From: Stieleria sp. JC731 | Lineage (GTDB): Bacteria; Planctomycetota; Planctomycetia; Pirellulales; Pirellulaceae | Reading direction: 5' to 3' | NCBI RefSeq assembly: GCF_020966635.1 | Contig: NZ_JAJKFQ010000029.1 | Coordinates: 310,001 to 374,000 of the forward strand | Length of the DNA stretch: 64,000 nt | Shown here: positions 36,633-46,430 of the stretch, piece after piece | How the letters are laid out: the number at the start of each line of letters is the position of its first letter | Numbering within the stretch: position 1 is the stretch's first letter | Notes under the pieces: generated by a model | Told to the model about the DNA's origin: nothing | Databases searched by the model: none | What the model saw: only the letters and a program-made list of their open reading frames with translations | Position numbers and translations under genes: made by a program

Positions 36633-36998
36633 GGGAAAGCCTTCCTTGCTTATTAACTGTATAGCAGTTGGATTGGAGATCATCGAAGTGTTTGGCTTAA
36701 TCCGGTCCCAACCCTTCGATGCTTTGATTCGTTTGCGGGGAATCACTGTCCTTGATACCGTGCAATGCGATTTCGAGTCAATAGAAATGACAACGAATCG
36801 CATTCGCAAAACAGCCCATTCTGCCTAAAATTACTCGCAAGAATGCGGCAAATTGCAGCAACAACGCGACCGACAAAATTGGCGACCGAATAGACAGTCT
36901 GCCTAGAAAACCAACCACCAAAGATCAGCGACAACAGTGCCAGAGCTGCCCTTGAAAGTCATCGCACCAGTGTTGCTATTGGCGGTGGCCGATTCGGA
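36633..36998. other. Intergenic region upstream of the aminotransferase
   Basis: 366 bp. It must contain the aminotransferase promoter. A small palindrome AGAC-A-GTCT is seen near 36892-36900 but is not otherwise supported. No gene seen. Confidence 0.35.
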
Positions 36999-38354
36999 CT
37001 AACGAATCAAGAACAGAACGTTCGCCATCTGGTCTGGCGTTTCGTTCAAGCTGGAACCGTTCGGCTTGGCATCAGAAGGCAACCGAACCGGCTGACTCAT
37101 TCCCATCGCGGAAACCATGCCGGCAGTTGCGGGGGTGATCGGTGCAAAGTCACGATCCGCGATTCCGGCTTGAAACAGTCCGAACGCGTCACTCTCGGGG
37201 TCTGCACTGACGAGCGGTATGCCAAGGCCTTCGTGACGAATCTTGGTGGGATCGGGAAGGCGGACCGCGTTGACCGCTTTCAAAATTGGTGCGTCATGCT
37301 GTGCGTGCAGCAAGCTGAACGAAACCGATTCGATGCCTGCACGATTCATCGCGAGTGCATTGATCAACTGATCCAACTTTTTCGCGGGCGACTCCAGCAA
37401 CAAAACTTTCTGTTCGCTCTCAAGGTTGCCACCTTCGACATCACGCTCAACCGCAGCGGCCAGTTGATCATCGATAGGCCGGCTCTCGGCTAGTTCGAAC
37501 TTCAGGGACGATGTCACAACATCGAAAGCGTTGTTCGCCCGACCAGACTCGGTCTGCCGAACTTGAACAACCAACAGCATGCTCAGCGGCCTGACCACGG
37601 CAGGAGCTTCAACTTTGGTTTCCGTTGCTTCCGTTACATTTGCATCCGCAACTGCGACATCACCAACCGAGGGCTCGCCCGTCATACCCTCTTCGCGATT
37701 CATGTTTGAACCAGTCGTGCCGCCGTCAACACTTGGGGTTTCGACATCTGCAAGCATCGAGTCGCCCGGCTCTTGAAGCTCCTCGTCGACGTCGACTTTG
37801 TCCTCGGTGGATTTATCCGCCGCCAACATAGGCGACGTGATGCCTTCACCAATGGCACCTTGGTTCTGTTCATCCGGTACCACGGTCGGATCAACAACGG
37901 AGATATCAGCTTGGTTGTCAGCGATCAAATCTGTTGGATCGGTTCCGGGCTGACGCATCAGAAATGCAGCAACCAGCAATGAAGCGGCAAGAGCGGCTAT
38001 CGCAACGCCTAGCGTGCGCGGCGAGAAGCCGTTTTGTTTTTTTAAGATTGCAACGGGAGTCCGGTCAGCAATCATCAATGGGTGGCTCGGATCACCACCC
38101 TCTGCCTTGACACGTTCAATTGCGGAGGCGACAACGAGGTCAGCAAAGTTATCCGGAAGCTGGTAGCTGGTCTGGCTGTTTTGAGATGCAAGTGCACGAA
38201 GCTGGGAACGCTGATCGACCATTGATTCGAAGCGTTCTGCAACAGCCGAATCACTCTCAATCAGTTGTTCGGCGCGTGCGCACTCGTCCGAACTCGCCGC
38301 ACCATCCAGGTACGCCGACAGCAGTTCGTCGAGAAGGTCGTCTGGTAAAGCCAT
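36999..38354 (-). CDS. Anti-sigma-factor-like membrane protein
   Basis: 451 aa. The N-terminal cytoplasmic part (LLDELLSAYLDGAASSDE and AEQLIESDSAVAERFE) matches the helical start of planctomycete anti-sigma proteins, but the zinc ligands of the ZAS type (HxxxCxxC) are absent. One membrane helix lies near residues 115-135. The extracytoplasmic part is acidic, Thr/Asp-rich and then folded, with a repeated DQLINALAMNRAG region. ATG 38354 is preferred; a TTG at 38408 in frame would add 18 residues. No ECF sigma gene is beside it, unlike the usual pairing, so the partner is unknown. Confidence 0.6.
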   Translation of the reverse strand: MALPDDLLDELLSAYLDGAASSDECARAEQLIESDSAVAERFESMVDQRSQLRALASQNSQTSYQLPDNFADLVVASAIERVKAEGGDPSHPLMIADRTPVAILKKQNGFSPRTLGVAIAALAASLLVAAFLMRQPGTDPTDLIADNQADISVVDPTVVPDEQNQGAIGEGITSPMLAADKSTEDKVDVDEELQEPGDSMLADVETPSVDGGTTGSNMNREEGMTGEPSVGDVAVADANVTEATETKVEAPAVVRPLSMLLVVQVRQTESGRANNAFDVVTSSLKFELAESRPIDDQLAAAVERDVEGGNLESEQKVLLLESPAKKLDQLINALAMNRAGIESVSFSLLHAQHDAPILKAVNAVRLPDPTKIRHEGLGIPLVSADPESDAFGLFQAGIADRDFAPITPATAGMVSAMGMSQPVRLPSDAKPNGSSLNETPDQMANVLFLIR

Positions 38355-38747
38355 AACATCCAGCCCATCATCGAGTTGCTTGCGAATCAGTTCGAAAGCA
38401 CCGATCAAGAGGATAACGAAGTTTCATACCCTCGAGTCAAACCCAACCTTGAATCGATCGGCCAGCCGATCTGCACAGAGGTTGCTTGTCCCCAGGGGTA
38501 TTTGTTCTCGGAAGCGGCTTCTAGTGAGGCGTGCTACTTCCGGTGTAACATTCGGATGAAAACGAAAGGCGAAAGTTCCCTTTTTTCCTGTTCGGACGTG
38601 GGAATCGAGCTTTAAACCGTGTTTTGAAGCCATTTTCCGTGTCAACAACGCGTTTTTTTGAGTCCATTCGGAACTGAGGGACTCCCCGCCTGATCCCTCC
38701 TGACTAAACCTCGCCAATCTTTTTCCGACGTTTGTCGCGACCGTAAA
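38355..38747. other. Divergent intergenic region
   Basis: 393 bp between the anti-sigma-like gene and the methyltransferase gene. A minus-strand frame at 38424-38774 reads through it but resembles no family, in particular no sigma factor. No clear promoter was identified. Confidence 0.4.
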
Positions 38748-39746
38748 GTGAATCTCAACTCGCCAGATGAACACCCCCAGCCTGTGTCACAAGCAGGGTC
38801 TCAACCAGACTCGCTGATCTCAGCTGAAGAAACTGGCCGCCCTATCGACCAATCGGGCCCGGACGATCAGACGGGCCAAGCTATCCATGGACTTGCCGGA
38901 CTTTCCCCCGGTCACGGTCCACCGAGTGGGATCCAACATTCGTCCGCATTGGATACCAACCGGCGTGTTTACGACCGAATGGCCAAGGCCGGCGATCCAC
39001 TATGTCGCCCCGCAACCGACGAAGAACTTGCCCAACCGCTTTCGGTCGTCGACCAAGCGGGATGGCTTGGCGGTGATATCCGTGGAAAAGAAGTGCTCTG
39101 CCTCGCAGCCGGGGGCGGTCGCCAAAGCTCACTTTACGCCGCAGCGGGAGCTTCTGTGACAGTTGTCGATTTAAGTGGGGCGATGCTGGAACTGGATCGA
39201 CAAGTCGCCTCCCAACGCGGCTTTTCGCTGCGGATCTTGCAGACTTCGATGGAAGACCTTTCCGGGCTTGGGAACGCCATCTTCGACATCGTGATCCATC
39301 CGGTTAGCACATGCTACGTGCCCAATATCCAACCGGTCTTTCGTGAAGTCGCACGGGTGACGAAGCCAGGCGGGATCTACATCAGCCAGCACAAACAGCC
39401 CACCAGTTTGCAGACAGGCTATGAGCGTCAGGGTAGTGGCTACCCAATCATGCACACGTACTACCGCGACCAACCGGTGCCGCCCCCGCAGACGCCAAAC
39501 TCCGCATCCAAACGTTTGCGTGAATCAGGCGCAACGGAATACGTCCATCGCTGGGAACAGATCGTCGGAGGGATGTGTCGCGCCGGTTTCCTTATCGAAG
39601 ACCTTGTCGAACCCGTTCATGCCAAACCCAACGCACCGATCAATAGCTTTGCCGACCGAGCTGGCTTTGTAGCGCCCTACGTCAGAATCAAAGCGCGGCG
39701 ACGTGGTGACACAGAAACGCCAGAACGCAAAATCGTCTTGCTATAG
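38748..39746 (+). CDS. Class I SAM-dependent methyltransferase
   Basis: 332 aa. Motif I is VLCLAAGGGRQSSLYAAAGA, with VTVVDLSGAMLELDRQ after it (acidic residue in the second strand) and the IFDIVIHPVSTCYV region as motif IV. The first 60 residues are a low-complexity Ser/Gln/Pro/Gly-rich extension. A substrate cannot be named. The start is GTG at 38748, with no strong ribosome-binding site, so a later start such as ATG 38979 (MAKAGDPLCRP) remains possible. It converges with the lipoprotein gene, 21 bp away. Confidence 0.8.
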   Translation: MNLNSPDEHPQPVSQAGSQPDSLISAEETGRPIDQSGPDDQTGQAIHGLAGLSPGHGPPSGIQHSSALDTNRRVYDRMAKAGDPLCRPATDEELAQPLSVVDQAGWLGGDIRGKEVLCLAAGGGRQSSLYAAAGASVTVVDLSGAMLELDRQVASQRGFSLRILQTSMEDLSGLGNAIFDIVIHPVSTCYVPNIQPVFREVARVTKPGGIYISQHKQPTSLQTGYERQGSGYPIMHTYYRDQPVPPPQTPNSASKRLRESGATEYVHRWEQIVGGMCRAGFLIEDLVEPVHAKPNAPINSFADRAGFVAPYVRIKARRRGDTETPERKIVLL

Positions 39747-39767
39747 CTCCCTTGTAAGCTACCGAAG

Positions 39768-41087
39768 CTAAACGTCCAGCTTTCGCCAAGCTGCGATTTG
39801 TTGATCCCGTCCAAGTTCATCCGTGATCGAATCCCAAGCGGACGCAACGCGATCAAGCGTCTGGCGTGGATCTTTATTGTCGGTCAAGCAAGCACGGATC
39901 TCTTGATCAAGGACTTGGTAATAGCGAGCACCACCTGACATCCAAGGCCCAGTAACAATCAAGCTGTCGGTTAGCTGCTCTTTTGCCCAACGGCCATATC
40001 CAGTGGTTTCACCTCCGACGGCAATATCGATTGACTCCCTCGTCGGCGACAACGAATCGGTCTGACGGTGTAATCCGGACTCTCGGGTCGCTCCCGAAAT
40101 CCAACCGAGAAATTGCCGCGAAGCTTCTGTTTGCCGGCACCCGGTACTGAGGCAAGCCAACATCGTTTCGGGACCAAGCCACAAGCGTTTTGTTTCGGTT
40201 TCGATAGGGCATGACGAAGTACTCACATCAAACACATCGGTCCCGCCTTCGTTTTCGAGGCCGATTTGCAGTGTCTCTGCACCGATGCCACCGAGCAACT
40301 TGCCCTCGCGGACGCCCGCATAGACCTGCGTGGGCGTCATGTCCAATGATTTGTAAACCGCAGCACACTGCTTTAATCCTTCCAGTGCATCGACATAGCC
40401 GTCTTGCTTGATAAGCGGCGCAAGCGAAAGCCGATCGAACAACCATCCACGTTCGACTTGTCGGGAACAACGGTTCAGAAAACTTGATGCGGCCCAATGC
40501 TCCGCCAAAGGCTCGGCACACGATTCTTTGCCATCGTTGACCCATGTGAAATAGTCGTCCCATGTCGCCAACGACAAATCTGGATCGGTTGATAGAACTG
40601 CCAAGGGCTTTGCACCGGCGGCGACTCCCCATCGCGAACCATCATATCGAGCGGATGAATTATCGATGGCGATGTACGACCTGCCATACTTCGAATCGTA
40701 TTCTGTAAGGATGTCGTCGTTGATATCGACGATCGCTTCGTTCTTGATTAGCGCTCCCAGGGTCGCTTGGGAAACGATGGCAACATCGCTGTTTTTGACC
40801 TGATCGATGATCTCCCCGAGACGACCGGGATCTCGACTGTTGACGCATGAGATCGAAAGCACTTGCTCGGCAGCGCTGCCGTAGGATCGCTTGATCGCCT
40901 CGGCCTCCTGCTCGGGCCCATCAAAAACAACACGAAGCGGTACGTCACTGCGAGCACTTGTCGAAGCAGACTTGGTAGCCGAATCGGGTTCTGACGAATT
41001 GCATCCGAGGATCGCCAGCGATGAAAGCACTCCCAGTGCACTTCGACGATTGAGGGGACGGTGACTTCCGTGGCCGAAGCTTTGCAT
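39768..41087 (-). CDS. Tat-type solute-binding-like lipoprotein
   Basis: 439 aa. The N-terminus combines a twin arginine (NRRSALGVLSSL) with a lipobox AILGC, so it should be exported and lipidated at the Cys, near residue 29. The mature part resembles family 1 extracellular solute-binding proteins: VPLRVVFDGPEQ, DVAIVSQATL and WDDYFTWVND. No permease or ATPase gene is adjacent, so it is not in a classical ABC operon. ATG 41087 is chosen because it places the signal peptide correctly; a longer frame to 41219 is unlikely. The xylulokinase gene starts 288 bp upstream in the opposite direction, making a sugar link possible but unproven. Confidence 0.7.
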   Translation of the reverse strand: MQSFGHGSHRPLNRRSALGVLSSLAILGCNSSEPDSATKSASTSARSDVPLRVVFDGPEQEAEAIKRSYGSAAEQVLSISCVNSRDPGRLGEIIDQVKNSDVAIVSQATLGALIKNEAIVDINDDILTEYDSKYGRSYIAIDNSSARYDGSRWGVAAGAKPLAVLSTDPDLSLATWDDYFTWVNDGKESCAEPLAEHWAASSFLNRCSRQVERGWLFDRLSLAPLIKQDGYVDALEGLKQCAAVYKSLDMTPTQVYAGVREGKLLGGIGAETLQIGLENEGGTDVFDVSTSSCPIETETKRLWLGPETMLACLSTGCRQTEASRQFLGWISGATRESGLHRQTDSLSPTRESIDIAVGGETTGYGRWAKEQLTDSLIVTGPWMSGGARYYQVLDQEIRACLTDNKDPRQTLDRVASAWDSITDELGRDQQIAAWRKLDV

Positions 41088-41375
41088 CTTGTCAGGTGGG
41101 GAAAAAGATTGATTCGAGAGTGGCGATTTATCGATCGCGGGAAAACTAAAACACAAGCCAGCTGAGAATGCCCGAAGACGTAAAAAATCTCCGGCGGATC
41201 GCGAATTTCGGAAAAACAATTCGGTTCCGTCTGATCGACAAATGACGACGCAGGCTGCGTCTCGGTACGATACGCAATCTTACTAATTCCGGTTCGTTTC
41301 CTCCGCCATACGCTGCTGGCGATCGGATAACGCCCGATAAGCAATCCTTCCCCCCCTCCTCCTTCGGTTTTCAAT

Positions 41376-42896
41376 ATGAGTCACTATCTAGGAATTGACG
41401 TCGGCACCAGCGGAACCAAAACACTGTTGATCGATGAAAAAGGTGCATTGCTGGCGGAAGCCGATGCGACCTACCCGATGGAACAACCGAAGCCCGGTTG
41501 GACTCAGCAAGATCCGGACGACTGGTGGGCCGCGACCATCAAGACGGTCCACGCTGTCATGAAGAAAGCCAAGCTGAAGCCGCAAGATGTCAAAGCCATC
41601 GGCTTAAGCGGGCAAATGCACGGCAGCGTGTTCTTAGATGCCAACAACAATGTCATCCGACCGGCGCTACTTTGGAACGATCAGCGAACGGCCGCCGAAT
41701 GTGAAGAAATTACAAATGCCGCCGGCGGACGAAAGAAGTTGATCAAGATGGTCGCCAACCCGGCACTCACCGGTTTTCAGGCCCCAAAGATCCTTTGGCT
41801 CCGCAATCAAGAGCCGAAAAACTTTGACCGCTTAGCAAAAGTTCTGCTCCCAAAAGACGAAATCCGACGCCGCCTGACGGGTGAGTTCTTCAGCGAGGTC
41901 AGCGACGCCAGCGGAACGCTGCTGCTGGATGTGGTTAAACGTAAATGGTCCAAGCAGCTTCTTTCGAAACTGCAACTTGATGCCGACCTGTTGCCCGAAG
42001 TCGTCGAAAGCGAACAAGTCACGGGAACGCTCACTCAAGCAGCGGCCACCGCACTTGGCTTGACGACTGATTGCAAAGTCGTCGGCGGTGCGGGTGACTG
42101 CGCCGCGGGCGCAGTTGGCAACGGTGTTGTCAAAAAAGGCATCCTCAGCACTTCGATCGGCACCAGTGGTGTAATGTTTGTCCATAGTGATGAACCACAA
42201 TACGATCAGGCCGGCCGCCTGCACACGTTTTGCCATGCGGTCAACGGCGCGTGGCACATGATGGGCGTCAACCTAACCAGCGGCGGATCGCTTCAGTGGT
42301 GGGTCGAATCGATTCTACAAGGCCTAACTGGAATCGGCGAAAAAGACGCCTACGCCGCAGCGACCGCAGAAGCACAGAAAATCGCTGCGGGCAGTGGCGG
42401 CGTTGTCTTCCTGCCTTACCTCAATGGTGAACGAACACCTCACGCGGACCCGAACGCTCGCGGTTCATTCGTGGGACTGAATCTGACCCACACTCGCGGT
42501 GCGATGACCCGCAGCGTCATGGAAGGCATCACTTTTGCACTTCGCGACAGTTTAGAAATCATCGAATCGTTGGGCGTTCCCGTTAAAGAAATTAGGGCTT
42601 CTGGAGGCGGAAGCAAAAACCCGTTCTGGCGACAAATGCAGGCCGACGTGTTTGGCAAAAAGATCACAACACTGAAAGTCGAGCAGGGCCCGGCGTACGG
42701 CGTCGCGCTGTTGGCCGCGGTTGGGGATGGGGCATACAAAGACATTCAATCGGCTTGCAAAGCCACAATCGAAAAAGCGGATTCGACCAGCGTTGATCGC
42801 AAAGCGGCTGCGGCATACGACAAACTGTTCCCGGTTTACCGCAAACTTTACAGCGACCTTGCTGATTCGATGCACTCGCTAGCCGAACTTCAATAA
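41376..42896 (+). CDS. xylB: Xylulokinase
   Basis: 506 aa, the normal length. It phosphorylates D-xylulose to D-xylulose 5-phosphate, feeding the pentose phosphate pathway. FGGY-kinase landmarks are GIDVGTSGTKTLLID at the start, GLSGQMHGSVFLD (the pattern specific to xylulokinases), LLWNDQRT, the ATP-binding STSIGTSGVMFVH and GGGSKNPFWRQMQADVFG. No xylose isomerase gene is near. The closest gene on the same strand is a crotonase, 100 bp downstream. The start follows a C-rich stretch; no strong ribosome-binding site is visible. Confidence 0.93.
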   Translation: MSHYLGIDVGTSGTKTLLIDEKGALLAEADATYPMEQPKPGWTQQDPDDWWAATIKTVHAVMKKAKLKPQDVKAIGLSGQMHGSVFLDANNNVIRPALLWNDQRTAAECEEITNAAGGRKKLIKMVANPALTGFQAPKILWLRNQEPKNFDRLAKVLLPKDEIRRRLTGEFFSEVSDASGTLLLDVVKRKWSKQLLSKLQLDADLLPEVVESEQVTGTLTQAAATALGLTTDCKVVGGAGDCAAGAVGNGVVKKGILSTSIGTSGVMFVHSDEPQYDQAGRLHTFCHAVNGAWHMMGVNLTSGGSLQWWVESILQGLTGIGEKDAYAAATAEAQKIAAGSGGVVFLPYLNGERTPHADPNARGSFVGLNLTHTRGAMTRSVMEGITFALRDSLEIIESLGVPVKEIRASGGGSKNPFWRQMQADVFGKKITTLKVEQGPAYGVALLAAVGDGAYKDIQSACKATIEKADSTSVDRKAAAAYDKLFPVYRKLYSDLADSMHSLAELQ

Positions 42897-42996
42897 GGTT
42901 CAATGTAGAAAGTGGTCAGGCTTGGCAGATCCGCTCTACAAGCCTGCACTGGCCACCGAATCAATCTTCTCTATTCGATTTCCCCACTGGCCAAGC

Positions 42997-43785
42997 ATGA
43001 ACCAACAAGTCGATATCAAACTGAACGATTCGGTTGCGACCATCGTGATCGATCGCGCCGATGCGTGTAATGCGTTAAACGCTTCTCTGATCCATCAGTT
43101 GATCGAAGCCTTCGGTGATATCCATCAGGAGAAGAAAGTGACAGCGGTGGTCCTCATCGGCCGAGGCGATCACTTCTGCAGCGGCGTCGACCTAAAGGAA
43201 TTCGCCAAGATCACTTCACTTGATCCGATGGACGCACATCCGGAATGGTTTGATGCTTGGCAGCAACTGACCGATCTTTGCGAGACACTGCTGCGGTTTC
43301 CTAAGCCCATCATCGCCGCGATCGACGGTGCGGCAATCGGTGCCGGACTCGCGATCGCACTTTCCTGCGATCTGATGGTGCTGTCGCAAAGGGCAAAGCT
43401 CGTCGCCAATGCCGCCCATCGAGGCCTCATCGGTGGACTGACCGCGCCATTGCTGGAATTCAGATTTGGTGCCGCAATCGCTGCTCGCTTGCTGCTCTCC
43501 GGAGACGCGATCGATTCCGAAGAAGCTTACCGGCTGGGCATGTGCTGCGAGACCGCTTCGGTCGATCAGATTTGGGTGCAAGCTAACGACCTTGCAAAAC
43601 GATGCGGACAAGCACCGCGTGAATCGGTCCAAGCCACCAAACGAATCCTAAACGAAGCGATCGGTGAAACCTTGCTAACAAACTTAGCCGGTGGTGCGGC
43701 AACCGCCGCCACACTTTGCAACACCGAGTCGGCATCCGAAGGCATCAACTCGTTCGTCGATAAACGTGAACCGCAGTGGCCCTAA
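42997..43785 (+). CDS. Crotonase-fold protein lacking the catalytic glutamates
   Basis: 262 aa, usual for the enoyl-CoA hydratase/isomerase family. The oxyanion-hole strands are present (HFCSGVDLKEF, IDGAAIGAGLAIALSCDL). At the position of the first catalytic Glu in hydratases (GGGCEL) the sequence has GAGLAI, and where the second Glu (PE) lies the aligned residue is Ala in VANAAHRGLIGG. A hydratase function is therefore doubtful; other crotonase-fold activities such as isomerase, decarboxylase or thioesterase are possible. ATG 42997 directly precedes the conserved start; a TTG at 42922 is also in frame. The FabH-like gene lies convergently 120 bp away. Confidence 0.8.
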   Translation: MNQQVDIKLNDSVATIVIDRADACNALNASLIHQLIEAFGDIHQEKKVTAVVLIGRGDHFCSGVDLKEFAKITSLDPMDAHPEWFDAWQQLTDLCETLLRFPKPIIAAIDGAAIGAGLAIALSCDLMVLSQRAKLVANAAHRGLIGGLTAPLLEFRFGAAIAARLLLSGDAIDSEEAYRLGMCCETASVDQIWVQANDLAKRCGQAPRESVQATKRILNEAIGETLLTNLAGGAATAATLCNTESASEGINSFVDKREPQWP

Positions 43786-43855
43786 AGCGGCGATAGAAAC
43801 GGCGCCTTGATGGTGACGGTGCCGCCGATGGCAACAGTGCCGCTAATGTCATCAT

Positions 43856-43875
43856 GCCCACCTATTGCGGTGGGC
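43856..43875. terminator. Stem-loop between convergent genes, possible terminator
   Basis: GCCCACC (43856-43862), six-base loop, GGTGGGC (43869-43875): a perfect 7-bp stem located between the stops of the crotonase and FabH-like genes. It is GC-rich but has no run of T on either side, so intrinsic termination is doubtful. Confidence 0.35.
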
Positions 43876-43904
43876 AAGCAATTTACCGCGACCCGCTGCT
43901 CCGT

Positions 43905-45038
43905 TTAGTAGCGGAGCAATGCGGTTCCCCACGCAAGTCCGCTTCCGAATCCGCATAGCAAGACATAGTCGCCTCGCTTGATTTTCCCGGCCTTGAACGC
44001 CTCATCAAGAGCCAAAGGAATACTGGCTCCCGACGTATTGCCGTAACGATCCAGATTCACAAACACCTTGTCGGCAGACACGTTCAAGTCGGAAACCGCC
44101 GAGTCAATGATTCGCTGGTTGGCCTGGTGCAGAACAACCAACGCAAGTTCTGATGACGTGATACCGGCTTCACGCAGCACATCTTTTGCGCTCTCGTCAA
44201 AGACACGAACCGCCCATTTAAAGACGTTTCGGCCGTCCATCTGAAGATACTGCAACCCGTCTGCTTTTGCCTCTTCGGTCAACTGCATACGAGTCCCACC
44301 GGCTGGGATGCAGAGCATTTCGCCACCGCAACCTTCGCTGCCCAGTTGATATGCCAGAATGCCAGCGGGACCGGCGCCCTCGCCGACGGACGCTTCATCG
44401 TCATCAGGACCTACGATGACAGCTCCTGCTCCGTCGCCAAACAACGGGTACGTTTTTTTATCATTCGGGTCAATCAATCGGCTCATCAAATCCGCGCCGA
44501 CAACCAAGACTCGTTTTGCATTTCCGTTGGCAACGAATTGCGCCGCCGTGGTGAACGCATACATAAATCCGGCGCACGCGGCACCGATGTCCATCGCGGG
44601 TGCAAACGCCCCCAAGCGTCTTTGAAGATGACACGCGGTCGATGGCGTGAAATGATCTGGAGTGATGGTCGCAACTAAGATCAAATCAATCTCTTCGATC
44701 GACACCGATGCGTCTTCCAGGCAACGAATCGCTGCTTCGTAGCAAAGGTCACTCGTCGCTTGATCGGGTGTCGCGTGCCGACGCTGCCGAATCCCTGTCC
44801 GGCGGACAATCCATTCACTGTCGCAACCTAGCTCGGCCAAGTCTTCATTCGTAATGAGGTTGTCTGGGACAAATGCTCCCGAGCCGATTATTCGGACTCC
44901 CGGTACCATCCCCATTCGGCCACGCGCTGCTTTGACATCCGTCGCTTGCTTCTCTTGCAAGCTGTCCTTGGTCTCGTTCTCTGAATTCATTTCCGCAGCA
45001 GGCGGGTTCTCGTGAAGGAGTGTTGATTGATCTCGCAT
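43905..45038 (-). CDS. fabH: 3-oxoacyl-ACP synthase III (KASIII)
   Basis: It would condense an acyl-CoA with malonyl-ACP to begin fatty acid synthesis. The catalytic Cys is in DIGAACAGFMYAF, the His in VVLHQANQRI and the Asn in DRYGNTSGAS, a complete triad. 377 aa with the chosen start; the conserved part begins at VRIIGSGAFVPDN, so the first about 45 residues, acidic and variable, may be an extension. Candidate starts include ATG 44990 and 44915; TTG 45056 is also in frame. No other fab genes are close, so it may also serve another beta-ketoacyl product pathway. Confidence 0.85.
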   Translation of the reverse strand: MRDQSTLLHENPPAAEMNSENETKDSLQEKQATDVKAARGRMGMVPGVRIIGSGAFVPDNLITNEDLAELGCDSEWIVRRTGIRQRRHATPDQATSDLCYEAAIRCLEDASVSIEEIDLILVATITPDHFTPSTACHLQRRLGAFAPAMDIGAACAGFMYAFTTAAQFVANGNAKRVLVVGADLMSRLIDPNDKKTYPLFGDGAGAVIVGPDDDEASVGEGAGPAGILAYQLGSEGCGGEMLCIPAGGTRMQLTEEAKADGLQYLQMDGRNVFKWAVRVFDESAKDVLREAGITSSELALVVLHQANQRIIDSAVSDLNVSADKVFVNLDRYGNTSGASIPLALDEAFKAGKIKRGDYVLLCGFGSGLAWGTALLRY

Positions 45039-45242
45039 CAGGCAAATACTATCCAAGGCAACAATCGAATGAGGGCTGACGAAGACCTGAATCGATGCGA
45101 TCGCACCATGCAGTCGGAATAACCGTGCAGTCGAATATGACCGTGCAGCGGAATCAACGGTACGTCGGAATCATTCGAGTCGAATAGGGCGTCGGCGGAC
45201 CGACAATTTACTTGGCCGGCCTGCGCTGAGGCACATTGACCG

Positions 45243-46388
45243 ATGTCTACGTCGGTTCAGAGTATAACGAGAGCAACGTCGGAGCGTCAGCCGAAACGTG
45301 TTGCATCACCATCCGGCCGAAATTCCCGCCCCGCTAAGGCGGATTGTCTTCCCCTCTTGCCTGTTCGTGCGAAGTTGTCAAAACGAAACAAGTTCATCAT
45401 GGGGACCGCCTTCACACTTGCCGTCGCCGCGGTTTGGATCGCTGGCTTCCGACTAGGCTCCACCCTGCCCCCCCCAGCGAGCGAACACAAGCTAGATCTG
45501 CCTGCTGACGAGCCAGACCGTCGCAAGGGTGAATTGGAACCGGCGAGCCCGCCAAAACGCTTTGCAGTCCAAGGCGATTCGATGTCGCCGACCCTGAAAG
45601 ATGGCCAGCAGGTGACGCTCAGTTCAGACGCGCGTCGACTTTCCACGGGTGACCTAGTCGCGATCCATCACAACGGTGCTGACCATATCAAGCGCATTGC
45701 CGGACTTCCCGGCCAAACAATTGACCGAAAGAACGGCAGACTTCTAGTCGACGGCATCCGGCTAGAGGATCGATTGAATTCGCTTAAGCCTCTTATTTCG
45801 CATCCGCCGAAACTGCTGACCGTTACTCAAAAACCAGACGACTGGTTTGTATCGAGCGAGCAACGGTGGTTGGTTTTGCGTTCCAAAAATTCGCACCAAG
45901 CCGACTACCCTTCACCGATCCTGGACGACTACCCGGAAAACCAAAGCGTGCGTCGCACTCTAAACGCGGTCGACCGCGTCATCCTTCGGCTGGACTCCCA
46001 ATTCGATGGACGCCATGTCTTGTTTCACTTCGAAGGCGTTGCCACATCGACTCAGTTAGTCGACGGCGGAGCCCAATCACGGTTTGCAACCGCACCACCA
46101 ATCGAATTGCAGCCGCCTGCAGAACTCAGCGACAACTGCCCCATCGCCATTGAGTTAGGCTCGAAGGTCGAGGCCGACAAGGTTCGCAAACGGCTGACGA
46201 TCGAGCGGGATATCGAATACCGCGACGATGTTTCACGGCGGAAAGTCAACTATCCAACGACACTGAAGGAATCGGAGTATTTCGTCGTCGGAGATAACGT
46301 TCCAATCTCGGTCGATAGCCGTGATTTTGGGCCTATTCATGCGGACGCGATCTTTGGCCAAGTGATCAAACTCCTCGACTCACGATAA
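45243..46388 (+). CDS. lepB: Signal peptidase I
   Basis: 381 aa. A membrane segment near residue 55-75 precedes the S26 domain. The catalytic Ser is in VQGDSMSPTL (about 117) and the Lys in DHIKRIAGLPGQTI (about 158); the conserved GDN and SxDSRxFG boxes appear as VVGDNVPISVDSRDFGPI (about 355). An insertion of about 130 residues sits between the Lys region and the C-terminal box. It cleaves signal peptides of exported proteins, of which this window encodes many. The N-terminal 45 residues are Ser/Arg-rich and cytoplasmic. ATG 45243 follows GAGG. Confidence 0.9.
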   Translation: MSTSVQSITRATSERQPKRVASPSGRNSRPAKADCLPLLPVRAKLSKRNKFIMGTAFTLAVAAVWIAGFRLGSTLPPPASEHKLDLPADEPDRRKGELEPASPPKRFAVQGDSMSPTLKDGQQVTLSSDARRLSTGDLVAIHHNGADHIKRIAGLPGQTIDRKNGRLLVDGIRLEDRLNSLKPLISHPPKLLTVTQKPDDWFVSSEQRWLVLRSKNSHQADYPSPILDDYPENQSVRRTLNAVDRVILRLDSQFDGRHVLFHFEGVATSTQLVDGGAQSRFATAPPIELQPPAELSDNCPIAIELGSKVEADKVRKRLTIERDIEYRDDVSRRKVNYPTTLKESEYFVVGDNVPISVDSRDFGPIHADAIFGQVIKLLDSR

Positions 46389-46430
46389 CGCATCGTCATT
46401 GGTATAGCAGACTTCTTCGACATCACTCAT

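Noticed and set aside
36889-36900. AGAC-A-GTCT palindrome as a second copy of the operon dyad
   Set aside because: Different spacing from TAGAC-N5-GTCTA and no promoter around it; likely chance.
41337-41362. C-rich tract before xylB as a regulatory structure
   Set aside because: A run of Cs with no pairing partner or known motif; probably only composition.
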